This document shows positions 62,243 through 64,000 of a stretch of 64,000 bases of DNA, in pieces (the first letter of the stretch is position 1; each line of letters opens with the position of its first letter). The stretch is from Rhexocercosporidium sp. MPI-PUGE-AT-0058. Lineage: Eukaryota; Ascomycota; Leotiomycetes; Helotiales. The notes below the pieces were generated by a model, which made no database searches, was not told where the DNA came from, and worked only from the letters and a program-made list of their open reading frames with translations. Position numbers and translations under genes: made by a program. Location of the stretch: assembly GCA_020746875.1 (NCBI GenBank), contig JAGTJL010000002.1, positions 2,232,001 to 2,296,000 on the forward strand, given 5' to 3'.

Positions 62243-64000
62243 ATGAATACAACCACGGGTTGGGAGGGACAGGATCCAACTCTTTCCGTGGCGCAAGATG
62301 ACTTCCAACAATTTTTGGACATGGGCATCAACGGCCTTGCGGATGGGCTTCAGTTCGATTTCCAGGACTTCAACCAGCAAGGTGCGCCATTGATGAGTCA
62401 GGCGGGAGGCGATGCTATGGATGCTGCAATGGAGAATGGGAATTCAGGCATGGGGGGACATGATACCACAATGCAGGAGCACATGCCAGCAATGACGGTT
62501 GCTTCGAACCACCCTTCGATACATGGCCCAACCCTCGTTCATGGACATGCATCAAACGAAAGACTATCGGAATTGGATGCTCAAATCCAATATCTGCAGC
62601 ACCAGAGGCATGAGCAGCAGCAGAGGCAAATGCAAGAGCAGCAGCGGAATTACTACTCACAGAGTCGGATGATACCCCCAACTCCAAACAGTGTCGAGAT
62701 GCACGGAGGTGACGCCCATTACTATTCTCAGCCGGATGCCCACCAGCAGGCTATGTATGAGAGGTTCATGCAGGTGAAAGAGCAAGAAGTCAGTTCTACC
62801 TTGACAGCCCCTCCCGTGACCTTGTTTCTGATAATTGATAGATGGCTTTCACCCCCTTAGTATCGCCGGCTGTCACCCCACTGGACCCCCATTTTAATAT
62901 TCCAGAATATACAGTTCCAGGTGCATACTTTAGTCCACTGAGCTCTCCCGCGCTTCACGCCCAAAACGATCATTCTGTTGTCTACGATCATCGACTATCT
63001 GGAACGACGAATTCCCCGAATGACACTACTCATGATACTCACTCTGCCCCAACAAGCTCCACCGTACTTGCGAGGAAAGCTAGTAAGAAAGCTTTGCAAC
63101 AAGGCTCGAAGCCTCGAAGTGCTCGAGCTGTTCGACAATCACCTATTGTCAAGCCACGAAAAGGAAAAAAAAGTAGCATCACAGCTGTATCATCACAAAC
63201 ATTGGGAGATATACTAGAGCCAACCCATACTCAAACTGCACGGTCAATAGCTGCTAGCTCCTCACACTCTGCGGCTAGCACGGAAGAATCTGAGAACAGC
63301 TCAATATCTCCTGAGCACTTGTCGGAAATGGCTCCACCACCAGTACCGACTCCGGGTTCAACAAGAGCATCACCATATATCCAAGCTCAGAAAGCGAATC
63401 CGAGGGCGCAAAATTTGGTTCTTGGGTCCCCTGCTACTCCAGCTTCTTTAATGAGGTTGACCCAGTCACCACCAATAGGCCTACCTGGGAGCACGCAAAA
63501 TATGGATTTAGACGATCCAGGAATGGATGGATTTGCATTACCGGAGGCTGCAACTAGCAGACCTGAACTTACCCGGCTTGACACACAAGACGATGGCCAA
63601 ATTACACCTACCCTAAGCTCTACAGGGGTAAAGACTCCAGGATTTGCAACTTTGCCTTCACCAGCTTTCACTCGTCCAGAGACTGCAGCATCGAGTCAAA
63701 GTCCACAGATTGATGCCATGAATGGATCCCATGGAACCACGACCACTCGAAAGACACCTCAACTTGGGGCTCGATCATCAAAGAAGAGAGCCAGTAGCTC
63801 AGTTCTTGTGTCGCCAGCTTTGTTGCCCAGAATATCACCGAGTATCAAGCCTCTCCTTCCCGGGGCATCGAATGGATCTAGTGATACAGCATCCCTACTT
63901 CTGGCAGCTTCCAAGTCGAACTATCAGAACATTCTTGAAGGCACACATCTACCGGGAGTTTCGTACCCCACAGAACTTTCCACAAACTTGACCTCCAAAC
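62243..64000 (+). CDS. nuc-1: NUC-1/PHO4-type phosphate regulatory transcription factor, 5' part
   Basis: Exon 1 is 62243-62788 (182 codons) and exon 2 is 62842 to the window end; the 53-nt intron keeps frame, giving 568 residues here. N-terminal family motifs are QDPTLSVAQDDFQQFLDMG and LADGLQFDFQDFNQQ. A Gln-rich stretch (RHEQQQRQMQEQQR) and a Ser/Pro/Thr-rich middle follow. Near the edge stand LLPRISPSIKPLLPG and YQNILEGTHLPGVSYPTEL, the block that directly precedes the bHLH domain in NUC-1 and relatives; the DNA-binding domain itself lies beyond 64000. In Neurospora NUC-1 activates phosphatase and phosphate-permease genes when phosphate is scarce and is held back by PREG-PGOV (Pho80-Pho85). 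Two small upstream ORFs lie in the leader. Confidence 0.9.

Noticed and set aside
1..64000. tRNA genes, rRNA, CRISPR arrays or intact transposons
   Set aside because: I looked for B-box-like GGTTCGA words, direct-repeat arrays and long terminal or inverted repeats and found none with supporting context. Several GGTTCGA-like words (near 52709 and 57571) have no matching A box or cloverleaf.

Overview
The window is nuclear DNA of a filamentous ascomycete (Pezizomycotina). The evidence is short GT-AG introns of mostly 48-111 nt with CTAAC/CTGAC-like branch sites, and gene families typical of that group: an FLC/TRP-like membrane protein, a fungal BTB protein, an ABCB exporter, a giant 'involucrin repeat'/leashin-like scaffold, a Mep/Amt ammonium permease, a CRT10-like protein, a kelch-TM protein, 2EXR proteins and a NUC-1/PHO4 regulator. 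A leotiomycete is my best guess from the look of the proteins, but that is inference only. No tRNA, rRNA, CRISPR array or intact transposon was seen.

Left part (1-13 kb): a 3'-truncated BTB/POZ gene and an FLC/TRP-like gene lie on the minus strand. A 2.8-kb divergent promoter region then separates FLC from a plus-strand ABCB-type full transporter. That transporter can be spliced by eye into 21 exons and 1315 codons without a frame error.

Centre (13.7-33 kb): one gene fills 19 kb and encodes a repeat-rich, Lys/Ser/Glu-rich scaffold of about 6,350 residues. Its family is annotated in relatives as 'involucrin repeat protein', and it resembles the Woronin-body tether leashin (Lah). The protein has a charged helix, several Gly/Ala islands, three successive kinds of Lys-run repeat and a conserved C-terminal coiled-coil domain. 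The reading frame breaks once, exactly at a run of seven C.

Right part (33-64 kb): an ammonium permease with GATAAG sites upstream; a CRT10-like gene whose frame breaks at a run of six G; and a minus-strand kelch-type ectodomain protein with one membrane span. A roughly 13.7-kb gene-poor stretch follows, holding microsatellites, a head-to-head pair of damaged 2EXR-family genes and an unrecognised ORF remnant. The 5' part of a NUC-1/PHO4 phosphate regulator, with two tiny upstream ORFs, runs off the right end. The genes do not form a pathway or cluster: nitrogen uptake, phosphate control, efflux and septal architecture are simply neighbours.
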